24,488 bases of DNA from Scatosoma sp900555925 (GTDB lineage Bacteria; Bacillota; Clostridia; Christensenellales; Borkfalkiaceae): NCBI GenBank assembly GCA_959603585.1, contig CAUGYD010000017.1, positions 1-24,488 on the forward strand. The letters are read 5' to 3'. The first letter of the stretch is position 1; each line of letters starts with the position of its first letter. Of the stretch, positions 7,488 to 15,412 are shown in pieces. A program made the position numbers and the translations under genes. The notes under the pieces were generated by a model. It searched no databases and had not been told where the DNA came from. It saw only the letters and a program-made list of their open reading frames with translations.

Positions 7488-10240
7488 AATTTCTCCTTGG
7501 GGACATTCTGTTTATCCTGAGAAAGGAGTTTTTTCAGTTTGCGGTCCCGAATAATTTCATGCGGCCACTTAAATTTGAACTTACGCACCGCGATATCGAG
7601 CAGGAACAAAATGAGTGCGATTGCAATAAACCAATAGCGGGGGTCAAAGGACTTTTTCAACGTATTCGTAAACGTTTCAAAAATCTCCCATGCCTCTGAA
7701 ACGGCCGCACCCTTTCCGTCCTCGGCCAGCTCCGTCAGGAATAAGCGACACGCCTCCTCATCGATAAACATATTATATTCGGCCGAATAGGAAAAGGCCT
7801 TATACGTAGTATACTGGGAAATAACTTCTCCGTTTATATTCTTTTTTTCGATAAGGATGTTATGTATTCCCGGTTGAGTGATCGCAAATGAAATTCTGCT
7901 ATATTCCTCCGAGGCGAAGGGACCGATTTTTTGCTCCGTGGGCTTTCCGTCAGCTCCGGCCGGACCGGTAATCGTCACTTCGATTGTCTCCCCTTCCTGC
8001 AAGGAAGTAAATATACTCATTTGCGTAGAATAGTTCTCCTCTTCGAGCTTCGCAGATATATCCTGCGAATGAATATTTTCCGAGGGGAACAGTTCGGAGA
8101 CAATATTGCCGATGAGTCGAACGCCCGTATCGCTGCCTAAAAATTCCGCTGACCAAGTACCGTTTAAGTCGCACATAAAACTGCCGACCGTCCCCTTTCC
8201 GTAATCCCACTGCGCATAGATAGGTACAAATTCCGCTTTGAGCGGAACTTCCGCACCGTCCTTCGCCTTCGTGCCGTAATAGCCGCCCAATTGAGGCATA
8301 CTGCTCTGACTGATTCCGTTTACTACGGAGGTGTGTTCTCCGATAATGGGAGTAAACGGTTCGGGATTATATTCCTTGATTGCGGGAACAGTCAAATCCT
8401 CTGCCATTTTCTGAGGCAGAGTCGTAAGGTCTGTCACTTTAATATACTGTCCGTGCCCTAATTCCTCCGCTGCAATCCTTAAATCTTCGTCCCTTGCACT
8501 GGAAGAACTGATAGAGACGATAGAACAGGTAATCCCCGCCGTATCGTAATAATGTTTTATTTTTCCGCCGAAGCCTCCCGTCTGCTCGACGACGTTATCA
8601 TAAAGTCTGTCATTCGGTTCGGCGTCGCTGATAATAATGATGTGACGACGATCTACATTGACCGCTTTCAAGGCTTCCCCCGCCCGAGTGATAGCAGGCT
8701 CGTAATTCGTCCCGCCTCCGATCGTAATCCCGCTGATCGCGGCTTCGATTTTAGAAACTTCGGGAAGCGGCGTAACCTCCACTTCTTCGCTGTACGTCGT
8801 TTCCAACGTCATTATTCCGCAATAATCGCGTACGGTTAAGGCATCCAAACAGGCGCGCGCTCCTTCCTTCGCCAAATCGAGACGGGTTTTTCCCGTATTC
8901 CCGACTTGCGAGCCCATACTTCCCGAACGGTCAATGATGATCATTACGCCTACCGGAGGAGTATAATCGATTGCCTGTACGGGCAGCATCTGCTGATACA
9001 GCGTGTTTTCCATATCCTGACGGTTATACGTATTCGCGACAGTCTCTCCCGTCGCTCCATCCGTTTTATTTCCACCCACCGTAAAAAGGCCGCCTCCGAA
9101 TTCATAAACATAGCTGTTCAGAATTTCGTCAAAGCCTCTCGGCATATCTGCGTTCGCGATATTGACGAGAATTACCTGGTCGTATTCCCTCAATTCGTCC
9201 ACCGTTTCGGGAACTCCGTCGCCCTCCAAAATATTGACGACGTTTACGTTATAGCTCTGTTCAAGAATACCCTTCAACTGCGACGATTCGTTTTCATTTC
9301 TCTCTATAATCAAAATATCGTCGAATACTTCGAGATAGACATACGAATAAAAGGAATTGTTCTCCGCAAGCGTATCTTCGTCCGACTCTATGGAGAAGCT
9401 GATTTTATGTAACCCGGCGGACGTAAAGGTATGTTCAAATTCTATCGTCTGTATCCCTTCCACCAAATCGATTTGAGCAATTTCACCTACTTTTTCGTCA
9501 TTGTCATATAAAACAATCTTAGCTTTTCCCTCAAACGAACTCTGAACGGTAATTCCCAGAGAAAATTTTTGATTTACGATAATTTTTTCTTCCGGATACG
9601 TCACGCCGATGAGTTCTGTTTCAGCTCCGCGTTCTTCCTCGGGAATAAGAACCGTGTCTACTTTGATTCCCTCGGCCGCAATTGACTTAATAATTGTGGA
9701 AGCCTTTCGGTCCGTCTCCGCACCGTCGCTGATGAGTACGATTTTAGCCGTTTCGGGATTGGAAAACAAGCGGCTGGCGTATTCCAAAGCCGAAGCGACG
9801 TCGGTCGCACTGTCATCGGGCTGTTGAGCTTCCAGGTATTGACTGAAAAGTTCATCCGCATCATAGGTAAGCTCCGCCGCATAGATTTGATTATATCCGA
9901 AAGTCACAATTCCCATTTTTACGGAATCGAGCTTTTCGTCTATTGCAGATCGAATAAATTCGTCTTTTTTTTGCTGCGCTTCCTGGCTGCTGAACGAGGA
10001 GTCCACGAGCAGCAGCACTTCGTTCTTTGTATTAGGAATCTCATAGCGGAAACTGATTCCGGCCAACAGGGAAATACACAAGATCATGACGCACAAATGC
10101 AATACGATAGATACGACGCGGTTGCGCGTCCGTCTGTATTTTTTCGAGAGGCGGAAATAGGGAAAAAGCGCGAAAAAGACGGCAGGAATGAGCAGGAGCA
10201 AGAGCCATGGATTTGAAAAATCAATATAAAAATTTGACAT
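7484..10240 (-). CDS. Membrane protein with two vWA domains and a GATase-like domain (BatA/BatB type)
   Basis: 918 residues. Two N-terminal membrane segments (about 11-28 and 43-62) are joined by the basic loop KKYRRTRNR, and one C-terminal segment (around 870-888) is followed by a basic tail. By the positive-inside rule the large middle part is outside the cell. The first vWA (about 74-210) has a complete-looking MIDAS: DSSFS at 80-84, SATD at 144-147 and SDGAETD at 171-177. A Rossmann/glutamine-amidotransferase-like segment (about 307-390, DILIIERN to GGGLFTVGGN) follows. The second vWA (about 430-610) has DRSGSM at 437-442, GGGTNYEP and ISDAEPND. Both vWA domains look able to bind a divalent metal. 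It lies 13 bases after the BatA-like gene and its stop overlaps the start of the LRR lipoprotein gene by four bases. The role is probably assembly or adhesion-type protein interaction driven with MoxR; the substrate is unknown. Confidence 0.85.
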   Translation of the reverse strand: MSNFYIDFSNPWLLLLLIPAVFFALFPYFRLSKKYRRTRNRVVSIVLHLCVMILCISLLAGISFRYEIPNTKNEVLLLVDSSFSSQEAQQKKDEFIRSAIDEKLDSVKMGIVTFGYNQIYAAELTYDADELFSQYLEAQQPDDSATDVASALEYASRLFSNPETAKIVLISDGAETDRKASTIIKSIAAEGIKVDTVLIPEEERGAETELIGVTYPEEKIIVNQKFSLGITVQSSFEGKAKIVLYDNDEKVGEIAQIDLVEGIQTIEFEHTFTSAGLHKISFSIESDEDTLAENNSFYSYVYLEVFDDILIIERNENESSQLKGILEQSYNVNVVNILEGDGVPETVDELREYDQVILVNIANADMPRGFDEILNSYVYEFGGGLFTVGGNKTDGATGETVANTYNRQDMENTLYQQMLPVQAIDYTPPVGVMIIIDRSGSMGSQVGNTGKTRLDLAKEGARACLDALTVRDYCGIMTLETTYSEEVEVTPLPEVSKIEAAISGITIGGGTNYEPAITRAGEALKAVNVDRRHIIIISDAEPNDRLYDNVVEQTGGFGGKIKHYYDTAGITCSIVSISSSSARDEDLRIAAEELGHGQYIKVTDLTTLPQKMAEDLTVPAIKEYNPEPFTPIIGEHTSVVNGISQSSMPQLGGYYGTKAKDGAEVPLKAEFVPIYAQWDYGKGTVGSFMCDLNGTWSAEFLGSDTGVRLIGNIVSELFPSENIHSQDISAKLEEENYSTQMSIFTSLQEGETIEVTITGPAGADGKPTEQKIGPFASEEYSRISFAITQPGIHNILIEKKNINGEVISQYTTYKAFSYSAEYNMFIDEEACRLFLTELAEDGKGAAVSEAWEIFETFTNTLKKSFDPRYWFIAIALILFLLDIAVRKFKFKWPHEIIRDRKLKKLLSQDKQNVPKEKL

Positions 10241-10253
10241 CTTATTCTCCTTG

Positions 10254-12188
10254 TCAGAAATGTTCTTTGGTCTGTAACCACCATTCTATAAACAGGAATG
10301 TGACCAGCGCAATCGCCAAATAGAATAGCAAATCGATGTCACGGGAAGAGGAGAGCGCGGCGGATACAGGGCTTTTCAACTCGTCTTCGACGCGATAAAT
10401 ATTGCTTTCCGAAGAAGCTATCTTCACGTAAAAATTCTCTGTGACTTCCTGCCCGGAAACGAGCGTCTGTTTCAAATTATAGGTACCGGGCACGGATAAT
10501 GCCAGCGTTTGAGGAAGAACTTCATATTCTTCGTCTATTCCCGGACCGCTTACCGTCAGTGTTTCTCCTCTCGCATTGAAAGTTACAGATTCGCCTACGT
10601 CGAAAAGATATTTCAAAGAGCCGTCCTCGTCGTTGAGCGTAGACGGAACGAAATAATTGAATAATCTGTAAAAAAGGACAGGGAACTCGAAAACGACGGT
10701 TGTATCGGAAAATTTCCAACTGAACGGTATCACCACGACTTTGGAATCCTCTTCATCTTTCAAAAGCCAAACGGGGTCCTCTCCACAATATAATAGGGGC
10801 GTATATCCGTCATAAAGAGAAATTTGCGTGTATCGGTTCAAATGGATCTCCTCCGCTATAACGCTTTCTGTGGTCGGATGTTTCTCGCCCAACGAAAGCT
10901 GAAAATCCCCCGCAATCTCCTTTCCCAAAACAAATCCCGCGCCTTGGGGCACCGTCTGCGGATCGATGAGAATAACGACTCCGTCCGTCGGAAGCGTTTC
11001 CGGCATTTTTCGTTCAAAGATATAGACGTCAAAACCGGACATTTCCGGTTCCTGATTTTCCGACAAATCGTCCTGCCTTACCTCTTGAATATCGAATTTC
11101 CAACGAAGCCCCAATTCGCTTCGCATTGTCATCAAGATAGCGCTCATGAAGCTATTCGGCACAGAGCTCGCATATTGGATTCTGATTGTTTCCGGACGTC
11201 CGCCGTAGAGATAAAAGCTATTGTCGTATTCAAAGGAATCCAATTCCTTATTCAGCGCTTCTACGCGGATACGGACGCGCTCATAGGAATATACCGGAAC
11301 CTTTGCGGTATCTCCGGGATTTATTACGATTTCCTGTTCTTCGTCTCCCGAACAGGGAATGTTTTCATAAGAGAGATTGAGCGTCCGATTGTCGTTATTC
11401 GTGCCATAAATGTCACAGTATAAATTGAGCTGCGTATCCTTGCCATAGCTCGCCACATCGACGGTAAAAATATAATAATTTTCCACCAGAGAGACCGAGG
11501 CATCTAAAATCGCGGCATTCCACTCGCCCGCCTCCGATACGTCTACTACTGTAACTTGACCTTTGTCTATGTATTCCGTCGCCGTATATAATATCACTTC
11601 GGCTTCGGGATTATCGTCTACGACCTCTTGCGCCAAGTCCATCGCTCCGTCGATATCCGAATGTCCGTAGGAGCATTGTAAACTTTCTCCTTCTACGAGT
11701 GCATCGAGTTGTTCGAGAATATCGTTGCGATGTTCTATCCCCGAACGGCGGACGAGAAACGAGGCATTCTCTTCCGCCAAGATGACTGTAATGATCCCGT
11801 CCTCTCGTTTCAGCGTTTCTTCCGCAAGTTCTTTTACCTGTTCCACGGCTCTTTCAAAGCGAGTCTCCTCGTTTAATCCCGCTCTCATTCCCGCACAAGC
11901 ATCTATCACGGCAACCTTTTCGTTGCTGCTGTTTATTCCCTCCGCGGGAACGACGGGAGTCGTCAATACCAACGCACAAGCTGTGACGATCAACATTTGG
12001 CAGAGAAGGATAAGCAGACTTTTCAGGCGGTTTATGGGGATTCTCTTTTTATTGTATTTCAGGCTCAGTTTCCAGACATAAGTGCTGGAAACCATTTTTT
12101 GTTGATAATTGGGTTTGAGAATGTAAATGAGAATAAGAACGGCGATCCCCAATAATCCCAAAAAGCCCAAAGGTTTAAGGATATTCAT
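10254..12188 (-). CDS. BatA-like membrane protein with degenerate vWA domain
   Basis: 644 residues. The N-terminus has two membrane segments (about 7-24 and 57-76) around a basic loop, the layout of the BatA/aerotolerance-type N-terminal domain. A single membrane segment (about 617-636) ends the protein with a short tail. The middle should be outside the cell. A vWA-like fold begins at VAVIDACAGM (92-101), but the metal site normally DxSxS reads DACAG, so both serines are lost and metal binding is probably weak or absent. The start ATG at 12188 overlaps the DUF58 stop as ATGA and has only a weak ribosome site, so translation is likely coupled. With the next gene it forms the usual BatA-like plus vWA/GATase pair of MoxR clusters. 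The function is not established by sequence. Confidence 0.8.
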   Translation of the reverse strand: MNILKPLGFLGLLGIAVLILIYILKPNYQQKMVSSTYVWKLSLKYNKKRIPINRLKSLLILLCQMLIVTACALVLTTPVVPAEGINSSNEKVAVIDACAGMRAGLNEETRFERAVEQVKELAEETLKREDGIITVILAEENASFLVRRSGIEHRNDILEQLDALVEGESLQCSYGHSDIDGAMDLAQEVVDDNPEAEVILYTATEYIDKGQVTVVDVSEAGEWNAAILDASVSLVENYYIFTVDVASYGKDTQLNLYCDIYGTNNDNRTLNLSYENIPCSGDEEQEIVINPGDTAKVPVYSYERVRIRVEALNKELDSFEYDNSFYLYGGRPETIRIQYASSVPNSFMSAILMTMRSELGLRWKFDIQEVRQDDLSENQEPEMSGFDVYIFERKMPETLPTDGVVILIDPQTVPQGAGFVLGKEIAGDFQLSLGEKHPTTESVIAEEIHLNRYTQISLYDGYTPLLYCGEDPVWLLKDEEDSKVVVIPFSWKFSDTTVVFEFPVLFYRLFNYFVPSTLNDEDGSLKYLFDVGESVTFNARGETLTVSGPGIDEEYEVLPQTLALSVPGTYNLKQTLVSGQEVTENFYVKIASSESNIYRVEDELKSPVSAALSSSRDIDLLFYLAIALVTFLFIEWWLQTKEHF

Positions 12189-13084
12189 GCCATGATACCT
12201 GCCTTAAATAATTCGCCGAACAACATTCTTTCGATGGGACAGTCGCTGCGAACGGATACGAAATCCGCTTCGCGCGATGAACAAAACGCTTTAATACTGT
12301 CCGTCATCTCTTTTAATGCCTGTTCATACGCCGACAACATGCCGCGCGTAATTTTTATCTTCATGTTCTTAAAGTCCGCCAAGTCCTCGGCTTCCGAGTC
12401 GATAAGGTTGACGCGACCGCTATAAACCGGGTCTGCCTCCTCCGGTGCCAGCACCTGCACGAGCATGACCTGACGCCGTTTATAGCGCAGATAATCTATC
12501 GCCTTTTCCCAATCACTATCGGTAAAGAAATCGGAAATTATCACAGTGAGCCCATCGGAAGAACCGATATCCGTACAGCCCGTAACGGCAGCCGCAATAT
12601 CCGCTTCGCCGTTAAAGGAGATCTTTTCAAGCTCTCCTATCGCTCTGAAAAATGAGTTTTTTCCGATAATCGTTCCGAAGGGATCTTCTGCGCGGCCGCT
12701 TTTTATCAGCTTAAAAGAAACCTTATCCATATTGTGAACGGCAAGAAATCCAAGAGCGGCCGCTACGCCTATCGCATAAGCCGCCTTTTCCGGATTCGTC
12801 TTTCCCATGGAAGCGGAACAATCGAGAAAAATCCGGACATGCATCTGCCTTTCATCCGTAAACAGTTTGAGAAAATGCTTCTCAAAACGACTATACAGAT
12901 TCCAATCGATGCGCCGGATATCGTCTCCGAGCATATATTCCCGATAATCGGAAAATTCTACCGTCTGTCCGTGAGAATGTACGAGATGTTTGCCGCCGAA
13001 AAACCCAGACATATCAGACCGTAAATTTAACGCCAAGGTTTCCAAACGACTAAAAAAACCGTCATTCAAGTAAGAAATTTGCAT
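12185..13084 (-). CDS. DUF58 domain protein (vWA-like, cytoplasmic)
   Basis: 299 residues with no membrane segment or signal peptide, so cytoplasmic. The DUF58 signature runs through EFSDYREYMLGDDIRRIDW (43-61) and EKHFLKLFTDER. A vWA-type metal site follows: LDCSASM with D88, S90 and S92, and later IISDFFTD. Proteins of this kind are almost always encoded next to a MoxR ATPase and are thought to link it to its vWA partners. The start ATG at 13084 overlaps the MoxR stop by one base (TAATG), with GGGAGA just upstream. The stop overlaps the next gene by four bases. Confidence 0.93.
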   Translation of the reverse strand: MQISYLNDGFFSRLETLALNLRSDMSGFFGGKHLVHSHGQTVEFSDYREYMLGDDIRRIDWNLYSRFEKHFLKLFTDERQMHVRIFLDCSASMGKTNPEKAAYAIGVAAALGFLAVHNMDKVSFKLIKSGRAEDPFGTIIGKNSFFRAIGELEKISFNGEADIAAAVTGCTDIGSSDGLTVIISDFFTDSDWEKAIDYLRYKRRQVMLVQVLAPEEADPVYSGRVNLIDSEAEDLADFKNMKIKITRGMLSAYEQALKEMTDSIKAFCSSREADFVSVRSDCPIERMLFGELFKAGIMA

Positions 13085-14175
13085 TACTTTCTCCCGAAGA
13101 ATTTGCGCTTATCCTTTTTATTTCCGTCTTCCGAGGCAGGAAAAACCTCCAATACTTTTTCTTCCGCCTTTTCGTTCGTTTTTTTATCCGTTTTTCTTCC
13201 GCTCAATTCCTCGATAATCATTTTTATGACTTCATCCGGTGAAACGCGCGAGGCGACTGCCTCGAAGTTCATCTTCATGCGGTGGCGGAATACGGGATAC
13301 GCCAATACGTTCAAATCCTCATAAGTCACGTATGCCCGCCCCTTCATAAGTGCCCTTACCTTTCCCGCCGAGACGAGCGCCTGCCCCGCACGGGGACTTG
13401 CTCCGAGACGCACATATTTTTTCGCCGCCTCGCTTGCACACTCACTGTCGGGATGCGTAGCGGAACAGAGCGTCATCGCATATCGGAGTATTTCCTCCGA
13501 GACGGGAATCCGATTGGCAATCGTGCGCATTTCGAGAAGCTCCTCGCCGCTGCAAGCGACTTCCGCGACTTCTTCCATGGTCTTTTGCGTCATGTCGACA
13601 ATCTGCATGAGCTCGTCGAGACCGGGGTTCGGAACGACGAGTTTGAACATAAAACGGTCCATCTGCGCTTCGGGCAGAGGATAGGTACCGTCCTGCTCGA
13701 TCGGATTTTGCGTCGCCAAAACGAAGAAGGGTTCGTTCAATTTTCGGGAAACCCCCATGACGGTTACGGTATGTTCCTGCATGGCCTCCAAGAGCGCCGA
13801 CTGCGTTTTAGGCGTCGCACGATTGATCTCGTCCGCAAGGACGATATTGCTGAAAATCGGTCCAGGCTGGAAACTGAACTGCGCATTTCCGTCCTGATCC
13901 TTTACAATAATATTCGTCCCCGTTACGTCCGCGGGCATCAAATCGGGGGTAAACTGCACCCTCGAAAAGGGAAGATTGAATACGCGGCCCAAGGAACGCA
14001 CGAGACGGGTTTTTCCCACGCCGGGAACGCCTTCGAGAAGAACGTTCCCTCCCGCAATCATCGCGATAATCGTGCCTTCGACGACCTCTTTCTGCCCGAT
14101 TACATCGCGCTCCACCTGCCTGAAAATATTGGCGCACTGTTCACTGAATCGCCGGATATTTTCCTCTGTCACCAT
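13084..14175 (-). CDS. MoxR family AAA+ ATPase
   Basis: 363-residue cytoplasmic ATPase of the AAA+ MoxR family, a chaperone-like motor that works with vWA proteins to mature or assemble complexes. Walker A is GVPGVGKT (49-56) and Walker B is IVLADE (111-116). Sensor 1 lies in ATQNPIEQDGTYPLPEAQ with N156, and an arginine-finger candidate is R173 in MDRF. MoxR-typical text such as NRATPKTQSALLEAMQE is present. The last ~35 residues are a lysine/glutamate-rich tail that is not part of the AAA+ core. The start ATG at 14175 has AGGAGA about ten bases upstream. The next gene (DUF58) overlaps its stop by one base. The gene arrangement resembles the 'MoxR proper' group (MoxR-DUF58-BatA-like-vWA). 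Confidence 0.96.
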   Translation of the reverse strand: MVTEENIRRFSEQCANIFRQVERDVIGQKEVVEGTIIAMIAGGNVLLEGVPGVGKTRLVRSLGRVFNLPFSRVQFTPDLMPADVTGTNIIVKDQDGNAQFSFQPGPIFSNIVLADEINRATPKTQSALLEAMQEHTVTVMGVSRKLNEPFFVLATQNPIEQDGTYPLPEAQMDRFMFKLVVPNPGLDELMQIVDMTQKTMEEVAEVACSGEELLEMRTIANRIPVSEEILRYAMTLCSATHPDSECASEAAKKYVRLGASPRAGQALVSAGKVRALMKGRAYVTYEDLNVLAYPVFRHRMKMNFEAVASRVSPDEVIKMIIEELSGRKTDKKTNEKAEEKVLEVFPASEDGNKKDKRKFFGRK

Positions 14176-14232
14176 ATTAATTTTCTCTCCTATTTCAAAT
14201 TTCTATCGCTATTTTTCTGTTTCTCGTTCTCT

Positions 14233-15258
14233 TTATAAAATGATGTTGAAGTACTTTTCAATAAACGATCTGAGTTCATCGGACAATTCCTCTCCCGACG
14301 CGAGTCTTTCCATGGCCTGTTCATAATATTCTTGGAAAACATCGCCATAATAGGTTTCTCCGTCTATAATCTGATTGTTCGATTCGTATTTTCCTCCACT
14401 CCCCGAAGATGGATCCGGCGGTAACGGCCAATCAGAAGGATCTCCCTCCTCGTTATCTCCAGGGGGCAAATCGTCAGGTTTATCGCTGGGCTCCTCGTCG
14501 TCCGTATCGTCGTCCACTTTAACGAATTCGGCATAAATTTCCATGTCTTCGGAAACTTCCGTATCCGTTCTCGAAGGATCCTCCCAACCGTCGGACCAGC
14601 AGCTGAACATCCAGCCGTCCTTTGCCACCGCGACCACGCTCTCGGTCTCAGAGCCGAAAAGAATTGTTTGCTCTGCTTTTCCGTCTATTTCTCCGCCCTC
14701 TTCAGCCGTATATTTCACAGTAAAATATTGATCTTGGGGCGAAACAGAGGGAGAGGAGAATAACTCCGGACCATTCGGAAGAATTCCCTGCGCGCTCAAA
14801 ACTGTTACAGTAGACATAGCGATTCCAAGAATACCAAATACGCATACGAGCGCGATACTCGCCGCCGCGACACGAATACGGATTTGCTTTCGGTCTGTTC
14901 TGCCGAGCCTTGTCTCCGCATCTTCTCGCTGGCGCATAGCGAGATAGGATTCATCATTTTGTAAAGATAACATGGTAATCATGCGTTCTTCAAGGCCGAG
15001 ACTGCTGTCGATACGACGCGCAATTTGCACTGTCGTAGGCCGAAACTTCTTATAATAAAAGATGAATGTCGCTGCCACCATGACTGCGACTCCGGCTATA
15101 ATCGCAAGAAACCAGAACTTTTCAAAACCGAAAAGCCATGTAACCAAAGCCGCAATGAACAGAACTGCCAAACCTATTCCTAAACCGCAGAGAAATGCTT
15201 TCAACCAGCCTTCCCGCGCCAAGCGTGAATAGTATTTGCGAAAAACGTCCTTTTCCAT
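14233..15258 (-). CDS. DUF4175-like membrane protein with extracellular InlB-like domain
   Basis: 341 residues, first gene of the MoxR cluster. Two membrane segments (about 21-45 and 49-69) are followed by a segment resembling DUF4175 proteins of MoxR clusters (RRIDSSLGLEERMITM, 81-96). A third membrane segment lies at about 129-155. The part after it is therefore outside: an InlB-like beta domain (about 178-247, GGEIDG...CWSDGWEDPSRTD...IYAEF), an acidic Asp/Pro/Gly-rich linker (248-292) and a helical C-terminus. The start ATG at 15258 has AAGGAGG eight bases upstream. It is 57 bases from moxR with no terminator between. It may present a beta domain like those on the lipoproteins; no enzyme motif is seen, and its function is unknown. 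Confidence 0.75.
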   Translation of the reverse strand: MEKDVFRKYYSRLAREGWLKAFLCGLGIGLAVLFIAALVTWLFGFEKFWFLAIIAGVAVMVAATFIFYYKKFRPTTVQIARRIDSSLGLEERMITMLSLQNDESYLAMRQREDAETRLGRTDRKQIRIRVAAASIALVCVFGILGIAMSTVTVLSAQGILPNGPELFSSPSVSPQDQYFTVKYTAEEGGEIDGKAEQTILFGSETESVVAVAKDGWMFSCWSDGWEDPSRTDTEVSEDMEIYAEFVKVDDDTDDEEPSDKPDDLPPGDNEEGDPSDWPLPPDPSSGSGGKYESNNQIIDGETYYGDVFQEYYEQAMERLASGEELSDELRSFIEKYFNIIL

Positions 15259-15329
15259 TTTTTATCCTCCTTCTGTCATTTTTTACAGCCTCTCTAATGC
15301 GAAAAGCTGAGATTTTTCAATTATGGCTT

Positions 15330-15362
15330 ATAAGGCACCGCCCTTTACGGGCGATACCTTAT
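15330..15362 (-). ncRNA. Intergenic RNA hairpin between the giant LRR gene and the MoxR cluster
   Basis: In minus-strand RNA, 15362-15349 pairs with 15343-15330 as a 14-base stem with a GTAAA loop. Two of the pairs are G-U, and the same positions are C/A mismatches on the plus strand, so the structure forms properly only in the sense transcript. No U-tract follows, so it is not a classic terminator. It may protect an RNA end or regulate the flow of transcription into the next genes. The rest of 15259-15412 shows only a weak promoter-like TTGAAA at 15320-15315. Confidence 0.5.
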
Positions 15363-15412
15363 TTGCCTGATACGAAATCAATAATATTACATATTGATAT
15401 CGTATATCTTAT

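Noticed and set aside
13282..14238. Long open frame on the plus strand (318 codons) over moxR.
   Set aside because: It is antisense to a strongly conserved AAA+ gene, has no ribosome site, and its protein resembles no family; it is a shadow of minus-strand codon use.
15331..15361. Intrinsic terminator ending the giant lipoprotein transcript.
   Set aside because: The stem is good but no U-tract follows on the minus strand, so it is listed as a hairpin of unknown role.
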